Positions 7,109-13,574 of a stretch of 17,129 bases of DNA are shown piece by piece. The position numbers and the translations under genes were made by a program. Positions within the stretch are counted from its first letter, which is position 1; each line of letters begins with the position of its first letter. The stretch comes from Rhodocyclaceae bacterium (GTDB lineage: Bacteria; Pseudomonadota; Gammaproteobacteria; Burkholderiales; Rhodocyclaceae): the NCBI GenBank assembly GCA_025361105.1, contig JANYAW010000181.1:1-17129 (forward strand), given 5' to 3'. The notes below the pieces were generated by a model. That model ran no database searches. It was not told where the DNA came from and was given only the letters and a program-made list of their open reading frames with translations.

Positions 7109-7788
7109 ACCATCGACGAGTTGAGCTTACACGGCTGGTGATCATGCTGCCGCCGCGCAGCCTGAAGTCCCACTGCGCGAGCATCTGTCTGCCGGCCTGG
7201 ATCCTTGGCCATGATCCGACTCGGCGCATTGTCTGTGCCAGTTATTCGCAGGAACTGGCTGACACGCTGGCACGTAGCTGTCGTACGCTCATGCATTCCG
7301 TCTTGTACCGAGCACTGTTTCCAGAAACGCGCTTGTGGAAAGAGCGTTCAGCAGTACCAGAGTTCATGACCACGGTCCAAGGATTGCGGCTGGCCAGCTC
7401 GGTGGGTGGCACGCTGACGGGCAAAGGTGGTGATTTCTTAATCATCGACGATCCCTTGAAACCGGAGGAGGCCTTGTCAGAGACGCTGCGCAAGGGCGCC
7501 AACCAGTGGTATGACAGCACGGCTTTCCCGCGTCTGAATGACAAGACCCGCGGCGGCATCCTGATCATCATGCAGCGGCTGCACGAGGATGATCTGGTCG
7601 GCCATGTGTTAAAGCAGGAGGGATGGGAGGTCATTCGCCTGTCGGCGATTGCAGAGTCGGATGAAACCTTGGCGTATGAGACACCGATGGGCTTGCACAC
7701 GATGACGCGGACCGCCGGATCGGCCTTGCATCCGGAACGGGAATCGCCATACGGCATTACATTAAGTCTCGATTCGAATCGGCGCTAG
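7109..7788 (+). pseudogene. Internal fragment of phage terminase large subunit
   Basis: From about 7109 the plus-strand frame reads as a phage TerL ATPase. The Walker A-like segment LPPRSLKSH lies at 7147-7173, followed by the conserved HDPTRRIVCASYSQELA. The Walker B segment DFLIIDDP is at 7432-7455, and the coupling-region pattern ILIIMQRLHEDDLVGHVL follows. Similarity to the usual sequence stops at about 7745 (after GSALHPERES), where TerL proteins normally continue into the nuclease domain. The N-terminal part before the Walker A motif is also missing; the frame is open back to an ATG at 6841, but that stretch is the reverse of the ARPP-1-like fragment. It has lost both ends and is not functional. 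It marks a past prophage or phage-derived recombination. Confidence 0.85.
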
Positions 7789-7796
7789 AGGAGAAA

Positions 7797-8276
7797 GTGC
7801 AACGGGCAATGGATGTGCACCCGCAAACGATTATTCCGCACCAACATTTCACTTGGGCATCTACAGAGTGTGTCTATCTCTATCGCGACGGTTATTTCAT
7901 GGCCACTGCCATGGTGACACAGGCATTGAACGAAGGGCTAATTAGATTCATCGCCGACCGAAACAGCATTCCGCCAAACGAAAATCCTTCCCAGTTGATT
8001 GAGACGTTTATCTCCCAATCGATAGTTTCCGCCACAAGTACAGATGCCATGCGACGCATTCTCAGAAGCTACCGAAATGATTTTCATCATCTCAATCCAT
8101 CAATTTCTAAAGTTCCGGTTCAAGACATAGCAAAGCGAAACATTGAGGACATTGCGCTCATCGAAGAAGAAATTTTCGAACACTCGTATCAAGACGGAAA
8201 AATTAGCCCGAAGCATCAAAAGTATTGGGACGTCAGAGCCGATGGAACCATGCTCGTCAATATCCGATTCGGTTGA
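7797..8276 (+). CDS. HEPN-like protein, probably 5'-truncated
   Basis: A 159-residue product from GTG at 7797, with AGGAG three bases upstream. It is helical and contains RNDFHH (residues 93-98), which fits the R-N-x3-H catalytic motif of HEPN ribonuclease domains. The helix before it (YRDGYFMATAMVTQALNEGLIRFI) fits the first HEPN helix. The frame is open upstream to 7680 without a start codon, and the stretch from about 7746 (HYIKSRFESALEEKVQRAMD) looks like genuine helix continuous with the gene. The original start was therefore probably lost when the gene was joined to the terminase fragment. HEPN proteins act as toxins, RNases or phage-defence effectors; the partner here is not visible. 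The tail (WDVRADGTMLVNIRFG) is beta-like. Confidence 0.6.
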   Translation: MQRAMDVHPQTIIPHQHFTWASTECVYLYRDGYFMATAMVTQALNEGLIRFIADRNSIPPNENPSQLIETFISQSIVSATSTDAMRRILRSYRNDFHHLNPSISKVPVQDIAKRNIEDIALIEEEIFEHSYQDGKISPKHQKYWDVRADGTMLVNIRFG

Positions 8277-8279
8277 TGC

Positions 8280-8340
8280 AACGCCTAACCCCTCAACTGA
8301 CTGAACCTGCTCGAAAAGCTGCGTAGGTTGACCAGGCGTT
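8280..8340 (+). other. Long imperfect hairpin after the HEPN gene, attC-like in part
   Basis: Four bases after the HEPN stop the sequence reads AACGCCTAACCCCTCAAC, a typical opening of an integron attC site. AACGCCT (8280-8286) pairs with AGGCGTT (8334-8340), and inside it TCAAC (8293-8297) pairs with GTTGA (8327-8331), giving the two-box stem expected of attC. The closing GTTRRRY core is not present, so this is at best a degenerate site. A 10-bp piece, CCTAACCCCT, recurs at 8432-8441. Confidence 0.25.
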
Positions 8341-8462
8341 CAGGGTTTTGATGGCCCGTTTATATAGTGAAGTATTTGCCTAAGACCCCACGTGCAATTG
8401 ATTGCACAGATGGATGGGGATAGACACAAATCCTAACCCCTGCATAACCCCAACCAAAAACA

Positions 8463-8490
8463 AAGCGGCTCACATCGCTGTGAGCCGCTT
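8463..8490 (-). terminator. Intrinsic terminator of tRNA-Met
   Basis: A perfect 11-bp stem (8463-8473 with 8480-8490) around the loop ATCGCT. Reading in the tRNA direction it is followed by a T-rich run (TTTGTTTTTGG). It lies six bases beyond the encoded CCA. It shares its loop and outer stem with the hairpin at 2002-2032, which puts this part inside the duplicated attachment region. Confidence 0.85.
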
Positions 8491-8491
8491 G

Positions 8492-8543
8492 AATACTGGT
8501 GGTGATGAGTGGACTTGAACCACCGACCCCCGGATTATGAATC
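8492..8543 (-). repeat. Right attachment-site repeat inside the intact tRNA-Met
   Basis: This is identical over 52 bp to 2034-2085 and covers the tRNA 3' half from the anticodon stem to five bases past the CCA end. If the island entered by tRNA-specific recombination, this copy came with the element and restored the gene. Confidence 0.85.
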
Positions 8544-8573
8544 CGATGCTCTAACCGACTGAGCTACATCACC
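8497..8573 (-). tRNA. tRNA-Met (anticodon CAT)
   Basis: Read on the minus strand it folds as a complete 77-nt tRNA. The acceptor stem GGTGATG pairs with CATCACC, with discriminator A and encoded CCA. The D arm reads GCTCAGTCGGTTAGAGC. The anticodon stem is TCGGA/TCCGG with loop TTCATAA (anticodon CAT), the variable loop is GGGTC, and the T arm is GGTGG-TTCAAGT-CCACT. It lacks initiator tRNA features: the first acceptor pair is G-C, not a mismatch. Elongator tRNA-Met is the likely identity. An Ile tRNA with a lysidine-modified CAT anticodon cannot be fully excluded from sequence alone. The gene is the attachment site of the island to its left. Confidence 0.95.
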
Positions 8574-8589
8574 TTTGAGAAGGGGCGGA

Positions 8590-8619
8590 ATTATCGTCGG
8601 CGAGGGGTTTCCTTGTCAA
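8590..8619 (-). promoter_or_regulatory. Sigma-70 promoter of tRNA-Met
   Basis: On the minus strand TTGACA (8614-8619) is followed after 18 bases by GATAAT (8590-8595). Transcription would begin near 8583, about ten bases before the tRNA 5' end. The promoter lies in the leader between the tRNA and the divergent hydroxylase gene. Confidence 0.75.
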
Positions 8620-8648
8620 GGCGCACTCTGCTGGGCGAGAATGGCGGG

Positions 8649-9815
8649 ATGGATGTCGATATCACGATAATTGGCGGCGGTTTGGCGGGCTTAAGTCTGG
8701 CGGTTGCTTTGCGCAATGCGCGCTTGAATGTCGCCTTGATTGAAGGTCGCGCGCCGGTTCGCGCACAGAGCTCTACCGAATGGGATAGCCGCATCTATGC
8801 ACTTAGCCCGGCCAATGCGCGGTTTCTGGACTCGATAGGCATCTGGCGGCATTTGCCGCTTGAACGCCGATGCAGCGTTCAGGCGATGGATATTTTTGGC
8901 GATGCGCGTAGTGAATTGCGCTTTTCGGCCTATGACAGTGGCGTGGGGGAGTTGGCGTGGATAGTTGAATCTTCGCTTTTGCAAAATGAACTATGGCTGT
9001 CGGCACAACGCCAGCCAAACCTGAATTTGCTCTGCCCCTCGCGTCCAAACAAGCTTGAAATCGAAGCTGATGTGGCGCGGATAACGCTGGAAGATGGCCG
9101 CGTGATCAATTCAAAATTGGCCGTCGCTGCCGATGGCGCTGATTCATGGACACGCACAGCGGCGGGGATTGCGGTGGATTTTTATCCCTACGACCAGCTT
9201 GGCGTGGTGGCGAATTTTTCCTGCCAAGAGGCACATCGTGGCACCGCGTACCAATGGTTTCGGGATGATGGCGTGTTGGCCTGGTTGCCGCTGCCGGACA
9301 ATCGGATATCGATGGTTTGGTCCACCGGCGTGACGCATGCCAAAGCATTGTTGGCGATGCCAGTCGATGAATTGGCCCGCACGGTGGCCGGCGCGGGGGA
9401 ATTCCGTTTGGGTGAACTAGAAATCTTTGGCACGCCCGCTGGTTTCCCACTGCGTCTGATGCGCGCGCCGAAAATGGTTCAGCCACGACTTGCACTGATT
9501 GGCGATGCGGCGCACACCATACATCCGCTCTCTGGCCACGGGATCAATTTGGGCTTTCAGGATGCGGCGGTGCTGGCCAATCAACTTTGCACCAAGCCCG
9601 AGCACATCGACTGTGGCGACCTCAGATTGCTGCGCGCTTTTGAGCGTTCGCGTGCCGAGGAGGTGTTGGCGCTACAGAGCGTGACCGATGGTTTGCATCA
9701 TTTATTTGGCGCGCCGCAAACTCCGCTCAAACGCTTACGGAATTTTGGATTGAACTTTACCAACCAAATGCCAGTCATAAAAGCTGCTTTGGTTCGCTAT
9801 GCACTTGCGGCTTAA
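8649..9815 (+). CDS. UbiH/UbiF/COQ6-family FAD-dependent hydroxylase
   Basis: A 388-residue flavoprotein monooxygenase of the type that hydroxylates the ring of ubiquinone precursors. It begins with the FAD-binding Rossmann motif (DVDITIIGGGLAGLSLA). It has the second FAD motif in full near the C-terminus, GDAAHTIHPLSGHGINLG followed by FQDAAVLA, the family signature with Ser and His where many members have Ala and Gln. The start at 8649 puts the beta-strand before GxGxxG at the normal place; a TTG at 8613 is in frame but would only add 12 unlikely residues. The dsbC gene follows 29 bp downstream, a pairing common in betaproteobacteria. Which ring position it hydroxylates cannot be read from sequence, so no symbol is given. 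Respiratory quinone synthesis at the inner membrane is the probable role. Confidence 0.92.
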   Translation: MDVDITIIGGGLAGLSLAVALRNARLNVALIEGRAPVRAQSSTEWDSRIYALSPANARFLDSIGIWRHLPLERRCSVQAMDIFGDARSELRFSAYDSGVGELAWIVESSLLQNELWLSAQRQPNLNLLCPSRPNKLEIEADVARITLEDGRVINSKLAVAADGADSWTRTAAGIAVDFYPYDQLGVVANFSCQEAHRGTAYQWFRDDGVLAWLPLPDNRISMVWSTGVTHAKALLAMPVDELARTVAGAGEFRLGELEIFGTPAGFPLRLMRAPKMVQPRLALIGDAAHTIHPLSGHGINLGFQDAAVLANQLCTKPEHIDCGDLRLLRAFERSRAEEVLALQSVTDGLHHLFGAPQTPLKRLRNFGLNFTNQMPVIKAALVRYALAA

Positions 9816-9844
9816 TGGCTGCTTAATTATTTTTCGGAGATTTC

Positions 9845-10543
9845 ATGAACAAATTCCTCAGTTCCACCTTGATTGCCGTTAGCTTGATTCCATCATTGGC
9901 CGCAGCGGATGAAGTCGCCGTGCGCAAAATGATGGATGGCAAAGTCGGCAAGATTGATCGCGTTGTCAAATCGCAAATGGCGGGAATTTGGGAAGTCAGC
10001 GCCGATGGTCAAGTTTTTTATGCCGACGATGCGGGCAAATACATTTTGTTTGGCAGTTTGATTGAAGGCAAAAGTGGCAAGAATCTAACCAACGAACGGC
10101 AGTTCGCGATGCTGCCGCTGGAAGCCGCGATGAAACAAGTGCGCGGTAATGGCAAGCAAATTCTGGTGACTTTTGAAGACCCGAATTGTGGTTACTGCAA
10201 GAAGCTGGCGAAGGATTTGCAACAGCTGAAAAACGTGACGATTTATACGTTTTTGTATCCCGTACTGGGCGACGATTCACTCGAAAAATCCAAAGCGATT
10301 TGGTGCTCGGCGGATAAGGCCAAGACTTGGAATAACTGGATGCTCAACGGCAAGGCGGCGGCGAATCCACCTGAGAAATGCGACCTCGCGGGATTAGAAA
10401 AATCTACCGAGACCGGGCAGCGAATGCACATTAACGGTACGCCGGCGATATTTTTTGGCAATGGTGAACGTGCGGGGGGATACATTCCCTTGCCGGAAAT
10501 CGAGCGTCGTATGGCGGCGGTTGCGAGCTCAGTTACCGACTAG
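9845..10543 (+). CDS. dsbC: DsbC-type periplasmic thiol:disulfide interchange protein
   Basis: A 232-residue protein with a signal peptide (cleavage near AAADE, residues 19-23) and the DsbC layout. An N-terminal dimerisation domain spans about 24-80 (KMMDGKVGKIDRVVKS...GIWEV), followed by a linker and a thioredoxin-fold domain. The active site is Cys115-Gly-Tyr-Cys118 (DPNCGYCKK), and the cis-proline loop is NGTPAIFF with Pro200. A second cysteine pair, Cys154 and Cys179, corresponds to the structural disulfide of DsbC. It isomerises wrong disulfides in exported proteins and depends on DsbD for electrons. The ribosome site CGGAG lies about eight bases before the ATG. It likely forms an operon with the upstream hydroxylase. 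Confidence 0.95.
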   Translation: MNKFLSSTLIAVSLIPSLAAADEVAVRKMMDGKVGKIDRVVKSQMAGIWEVSADGQVFYADDAGKYILFGSLIEGKSGKNLTNERQFAMLPLEAAMKQVRGNGKQILVTFEDPNCGYCKKLAKDLQQLKNVTIYTFLYPVLGDDSLEKSKAIWCSADKAKTWNNWMLNGKAAANPPEKCDLAGLEKSTETGQRMHINGTPAIFFGNGERAGGYIPLPEIERRMAAVASSVTD

Positions 10544-10578
10544 CTTGTTGACCAATTCATTCGCGGCGATACGCCTGC

Positions 10579-11952
10579 CTATTTAGTGCCGCCTGCACGG
10601 CGCAGTGCGTCGGCCTGGAAATCCGCAAACTTGCCTTTGACGTTGAACTTGATTACGGTTTTAAGTTCGTTATCCAGCCCGCCGACGATATAGCCGCCGG
10701 TGTCCAAATCGTGAATCATGCCAAAGCGATAACCTGGAAACGGCACATCGTAATACTGCACTTGGCCGTGTAAAGCGACGCGCCACAAATCGCCGCGACC
10801 GGTGTAGGTTTCTTCCATCAGCACAGCCCAGCTATCTTCGTCGAGATAGAAAAACCGTTTGGCATAGATGTGCGACTGACCTGGCTTGAGCGTCGCTTCG
10901 ACCACCCAAACCCGATGCAATTCATAACGCATATGGTTAGGATTGACCGTACCTTTGTTCACAATGTCGCTGTATTTGAGTTTTTTGTCACCCATCTCGT
11001 AAGTGTTGTAGGGCACGAATAATTCTCGCTTGCCGTGCAGCTTCCAATCGTAACGATCCGGCGCGCCGTTGTAACCATCGACTTGATCAGTAGTGACTAA
11101 TCCTTCCGATCCATCGTTAATGCCGTCATAGCCAAGATCCGGCGCGCGCCGCACCCGCCGCGCACCGGCGTTGTATATCCATGCCGAGCGTTTCTCGGCT
11201 ACTTGGTCAATCGGCTCGTGCACCAAAAACGTCGTGCCCTTCAAACTCGCCGGCTCGATGAACGAACCCATCGCGCTGTACAAACGATTGGGCGTTTGCA
11301 CGTCCATGTTTTGATCGTAAATACGATACGCATGAAATCCAATCTTGTAGGTGTCACCATTGGGTCGCACCGGAAACGAATGTCCGGCGCGCTCAACCCC
11401 GCCGCCGGTGTAGCGCAGCAAGTGATTCCAGATGGCCTCCAGTCCGGTTTTCGGAATCGGAAATGGCACGGTCGAGCCGCCCAAATTGGTAACGCCAAAG
11501 CCTTGAATTTCAACTTGCGTTGCCTGCGCTTTGGCTATGTCAGTCACGTCTTTTGGAAAACCCGCTGTGCGATGGGTGGGGTACACCAGCATGCGGAAAT
11601 TTGGATTGCGTTTGAGCAGTGCGGTGACACCGGGCGCGAGCCCTTCGCGATACTGGTCGACGTTTTGCGCGGTAATGATAAAGCGCGGCGCTTCTCCTTC
11701 AAACGGATTGGCGTAGCCATCCTCGCGATTCCACGCGGCAGGTGGCTTGGCGATTCCGCCGGTCCATGCAGGAATACTGCCTTGCGGATTTCCGGCGCGT
11801 TCGGCACCCACCGGCGTTAAATCCTTGCCCAAGCGATCCGCTTCGGCGGCGGCTAACTTACATTGCGCATTGCTCGCAATAAATGCGACGAACAATGTGA
11901 CAAACGCAGTGACAACAGTATTTCGCAAGCAACTACGCGTGCTGTTTTGCAT
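10579..11952 (-). CDS. DUF1329 family exported protein
   Basis: A 457-residue protein from the ATG at 11952, which has GGAGAGAGG just upstream; an ATG nine codons earlier is unlikely. It has a signal peptide (hydrophobic core VVTAFVTLFVAFIA), then the typical DUF1329 opening (RLGKDLTPVGAERAGN, GSIPAWTGG) and the family's later aromatic-rich segments (GDLWRVALHGQVQYYDVPFPGYR). Length is normal for the family. DUF1329 proteins are predicted to be related to outer-membrane lipoprotein carriers (LolA/LolB fold) and are often next to a DUF1302 barrel protein in aromatic or lipid degradation loci. No DUF1302 gene is visible here. It lies 126 bp after the aminotransferase gene on the same strand, so it may have its own promoter. 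Function is unknown; handling of hydrophobic compounds is plausible. Confidence 0.88.
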   Translation of the reverse strand: MQNSTRSCLRNTVVTAFVTLFVAFIASNAQCKLAAAEADRLGKDLTPVGAERAGNPQGSIPAWTGGIAKPPAAWNREDGYANPFEGEAPRFIITAQNVDQYREGLAPGVTALLKRNPNFRMLVYPTHRTAGFPKDVTDIAKAQATQVEIQGFGVTNLGGSTVPFPIPKTGLEAIWNHLLRYTGGGVERAGHSFPVRPNGDTYKIGFHAYRIYDQNMDVQTPNRLYSAMGSFIEPASLKGTTFLVHEPIDQVAEKRSAWIYNAGARRVRRAPDLGYDGINDGSEGLVTTDQVDGYNGAPDRYDWKLHGKRELFVPYNTYEMGDKKLKYSDIVNKGTVNPNHMRYELHRVWVVEATLKPGQSHIYAKRFFYLDEDSWAVLMEETYTGRGDLWRVALHGQVQYYDVPFPGYRFGMIHDLDTGGYIVGGLDNELKTVIKFNVKGKFADFQADALRRAGGTK

Positions 11953-12078
11953 GCCTCTCTCCGGTCTTCTTCGCCCCACCGTAGCAGTACGAATGAATTA
12001 TTTGAATCGAGTTTAACACTGCCAGACGAGAGATTTTGTGCGGTAGAACACCATGCAGCCAGCACCAAAGACAAACCG

Positions 12079-13542
12079 CTAACTGCCGTCGCGGACGACC
12101 CTGCAGGATTCAATATCGAATGACGCAGCGCCAATTTTGAGTGTGGTTTGATCGCGAAACTGGGCGATGAACTCAGCGAATTTTTCGACATCAGCGAAAT
12201 TACTGACCAAGCCTAGCGACACGCGAATCGCTCCGGCGCTTTTGCCGCTGCGACTTTGCATTACTTGCAAAAATCGCGGCAAGTTCACCTCTGTGCCAAG
12301 TTCGCTCAACCCGGCGCGCATATCGGCTTCATTCAAATCTTCGGCACTTTCGCCCGCTCCCGGATTGCAAAAACAACCGGTGCGCAGCGAAATATTGGCC
12401 ACGCCAGCCATCTCCTCGATGCGCCGGTAGTCAATCAAGTGTCCGTTCGGGTCATAACAGTTCATGGTGACAGTGCCGCCACGCATCTGCATATTCGCCG
12501 GCCCGTAGATGCGGACCAAGGGTTTCCCGTTGTGATGTTTTAGCGCCAGCAATTGCGTAATTAGCCAATTCGTCAGGCTGTTGATTCGTGTTTGAATTAT
12601 CTCAATGCCTAGCTGCTGCAAATGACGCAAACCAATTTCAACTGCCGGAATACTCAAGTAGTTCAGAGTGCCATCTTCAAACCCAGCCTCGCCTTTGGAG
12701 AGCACATGCATGCGTCCTTGCACCGTCGCGAAATTCACCGTACCTCCGCCAAACCAAGGGCGGCGCAAGCGCTCCAGTATTTCGTTACGTACCAATAAAC
12801 ATCCAACGCCGGTGGGATAACCGAACATTTTGTAAAAAGAAATCACCACAAAATCCGGCGAAACCACGCGCAGATCGAGTCGATTAGTCGGCACAAAAGC
12901 CGCCGCATCGAGCAGCACTTTCCAGCCTTTTGCTTGTGCGGATTCGATGAGCGACAGCGGATGCTTAACACCGGAAAAATTTGACTGCGCGGGAAAGGCA
13001 AACAAGTTTTCTTGCGCCGGACCGGCTTGCGCTAGCAACGTATCCAACGCAGCGATGGCTATGCGCAGATCGGGTCGGGTCAATGGCGCGTAGTTAATCG
13101 TAGCGCCCTTCGCCAGCGCGAATTCACGTATGCCGTTGACTGAGTTGTGATTGTCTGCGCTAAGCAGGAATCTGCCCTGCGACGTAAACGGAAATGATTC
13201 GCCGACCAGCTTGAGTGCCGTCGACGCATTTTGCGTAAAGATTGCGGTGTACTCGCCGGTGGCATTGAAATAATCGAGCACTGCCGCACGGGTTTGCTCC
13301 ACACGGCGCGTCGATGCGACCGAACTGGGGCTGGCCGAGTGCGGATTGCCTTGCACAAATTCACCGAGTTGCCGGGCGTGCTCCATCACTTGCGAGGCAG
13401 CATGCAAACCGGCGCCGGTGTAATCCAGATAGATATGGCCTTGCGCGTCGAGGCGGGCATACTCTGCGGCACGCATTGCATCGAGCGCACCGGTGTTAGC
13501 GTAGCTCGGATGACGCTGCAAGAATTGGTCGAAAGTTGTCAT
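12079..13542 (-). CDS. Class V aminotransferase-fold protein, MOCOS/cysteine desulfurase-like
   Basis: A 487-residue PLP enzyme of the NifS/molybdenum-cofactor-sulfurase branch. Visible features in order: HIYLDYTGAGLH (residues 36-47), TQNASTALKLVGESF (103-117), His132 in a SADNHNSVNGIRE segment, LLDAAAFVPTN (210-220) with the PLP-binding Asp, and the lysine in SFYKMFGYPTGVGCLLVR (Lys238). A candidate persulfide loop is SLRTGCFCNPGAGES (385-399), with Cys390 and Cys392. The pattern is closest to the N-terminal half of MOCOS, but the C-terminal MOSC domains are missing. It starts 32 bp after the alkylsulfatase stop, so the two are probably co-transcribed. It may release sulfur from a cysteine-like substrate; the actual substrate is unknown. 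Confidence 0.85.
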   Translation of the reverse strand: MTTFDQFLQRHPSYANTGALDAMRAAEYARLDAQGHIYLDYTGAGLHAASQVMEHARQLGEFVQGNPHSASPSSVASTRRVEQTRAAVLDYFNATGEYTAIFTQNASTALKLVGESFPFTSQGRFLLSADNHNSVNGIREFALAKGATINYAPLTRPDLRIAIAALDTLLAQAGPAQENLFAFPAQSNFSGVKHPLSLIESAQAKGWKVLLDAAAFVPTNRLDLRVVSPDFVVISFYKMFGYPTGVGCLLVRNEILERLRRPWFGGGTVNFATVQGRMHVLSKGEAGFEDGTLNYLSIPAVEIGLRHLQQLGIEIIQTRINSLTNWLITQLLALKHHNGKPLVRIYGPANMQMRGGTVTMNCYDPNGHLIDYRRIEEMAGVANISLRTGCFCNPGAGESAEDLNEADMRAGLSELGTEVNLPRFLQVMQSRSGKSAGAIRVSLGLVSNFADVEKFAEFIAQFRDQTTLKIGAASFDIESCRVVRDGS

Positions 13543-13574
13543 CCGGGTTTTCTCACTCGGCAGGCCCTGCCTGA

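Larger units (their letters stand above)
2034..8543. mobile_element. tRNA-Met-associated genomic island, decayed
   Basis: The 6.5-kb segment is bounded by a 52-bp exact direct repeat of the tRNA-Met 3' half (2034-2085 and 8492-8543). Homology continues less exactly into the terminator beside each copy. The right copy is joined to the tRNA 5' half and makes a complete tRNA; the left copy is a remnant. The cargo is an ECF sigma/anti-sigma operon with exported copper and phosphoesterase proteins, a YVTN propeller pair, and fragments of ARPP-1-like, phage terminase and HEPN genes. No integrase is visible, although one would be expected near 8300-8490. The boundaries come from the repeat, and the mobile origin is inferred. 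A tandem duplication of the tRNA region followed by decay is a less likely explanation. Confidence 0.72.

Noticed and set aside
8274..8450. Functional integron
   Set aside because: No integron integrase and no standard GTTRRRY core is visible; only an attC-like hairpin remains arguable.
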